Assembly (NCBI GenBank): GCA_028712045.1
Contig: JAQTRA010000073.1
Coordinates: 1 to 5,072 of the forward strand
Direction of reading: 5' to 3'
DNA length: 5,072 nucleotides
Source of the DNA: Candidatus Omnitrophota bacterium
GTDB taxonomy: Bacteria; Omnitrophota; Koll11; Gygaellales; Profunditerraquicolaceae
The position numbers and the translations under genes were made by a program. Within the stretch, counting starts at the first letter, position 1; the number at the start of each line of letters is the position of its first letter. The notes under the pieces are model-generated. The model saw only the letters and a program-made list of their open reading frames with translations, ran no database searches and was not told the DNA's origin. Below are positions 4,990-5,072 of this stretch, piece by piece.

Positions 4990-5072
4990 ATGCGCCACAA
5001 AAACAAAAAACAGGTAATTCCTGAGCAGAGAAAATACCTGCGTTTAAATACTATTTTTCCCGTGCAATTCCG
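4990..5072 (+). CDS. PilZ-domain protein, N-terminal fragment (cut by the window end)
   Basis: An ATG at 4990 with AGAGGG (4981-4986) just upstream opens a frame with no stop to the end of the window, giving 27 complete codons. After a basic lysine-rich start (MRHKNKKQ), the peptide reads EQRKYLRLNTIFPVQFR. This matches the beginning of PilZ domains, where an RxxxR motif (here R14-K-Y-L-R18) binds the second messenger cyclic di-GMP and is followed by a strand of the type PVxFR. The later D/NxSxxG motif that completes the binding site lies outside the window, so c-di-GMP binding is unproven. It is separated from the exonuclease by 128 nt holding the large palindrome, so it is probably a separate transcription unit. 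Confidence 0.7.
   Translation, partial: MRHKNKKQVIPEQRKYLRLNTIFPVQF

Noticed and set aside
1..5072. CRISPR array, toxin-antitoxin pair or defence cassette
   Set aside because: No regularly spaced direct repeats and no small paired genes of those families were found; the exonuclease has only generic DnaQ features and no defence partner.

Overview
The window reads as ordinary chromosomal sequence from a bacterium of moderate GC content with strong Shine-Dalgarno sites, dense overlapping genes and a prokaryotic V/A-type ATPase. The ATPase ending in subunits I and K, a short stand-alone MetG-C-like protein, a PilZ protein, and palindromes of the 'GGGGwCGGwTCTA' type together suggest an uncultivated PVC-superphylum lineage such as Candidatus Omnitrophica. 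This is an inference from gene content and style; no marker gene settles it.

Layout, all genes on the plus strand. (1) Bases 1-2272 hold the 3' end of a V-type ATPase operon: the last codons of an upstream gene (probably subunit D), the membrane stator subunit I (ntpI) and the rotor-ring subunit K (ntpK). The K subunit keeps the full set of Na+-ligand residues known from Enterococcus hirae NtpK, so a sodium-coupled enzyme is predicted. (2) Bases 2279-2504 hold two tRNA genes with encoded CCA ends. tRNA-Val(UAC) lies only 6 nt behind the ntpK stop. tRNA-Asp(GUC) lies 70 nt further on behind a plausible promoter and has an unusual C at T-loop position 55. (3) A perfect 15-bp palindrome follows at 2511-2543 and can act as a terminator in both directions. 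(4) Bases 2581-4861 hold a tight four-gene operon in which every junction overlaps: a MetG C-terminal-type tRNA-binding protein, a YkgJ-type cysteine-cluster protein, a DUF2156 (LPG-synthase C-terminal, GNAT-fold) protein and a DnaQ-like DEDDh exonuclease. (5) A perfect 23-bp inverted repeat at 4861-4921 begins on the last base of the exonuclease stop codon. It shares an 11-of-13-base core with the first palindrome, which suggests a dispersed REP/MITE-like family. (6) From 4990 to the window end is the start of a PilZ-domain (c-di-GMP receptor) gene, cut off by the window edge.

The ATPase genes form one machine at the membrane. The second operon has a translation/nucleic-acid flavour (tRNA binding, exonuclease) but no pathway uniting its four members is evident from sequence. 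I found no clearly new system. The points most worth a second look are the palindrome family, the tRNA-Asp T-loop change, the tRNA-Val coupled to the ATPase mRNA, and the fixed overlapping four-gene cluster.
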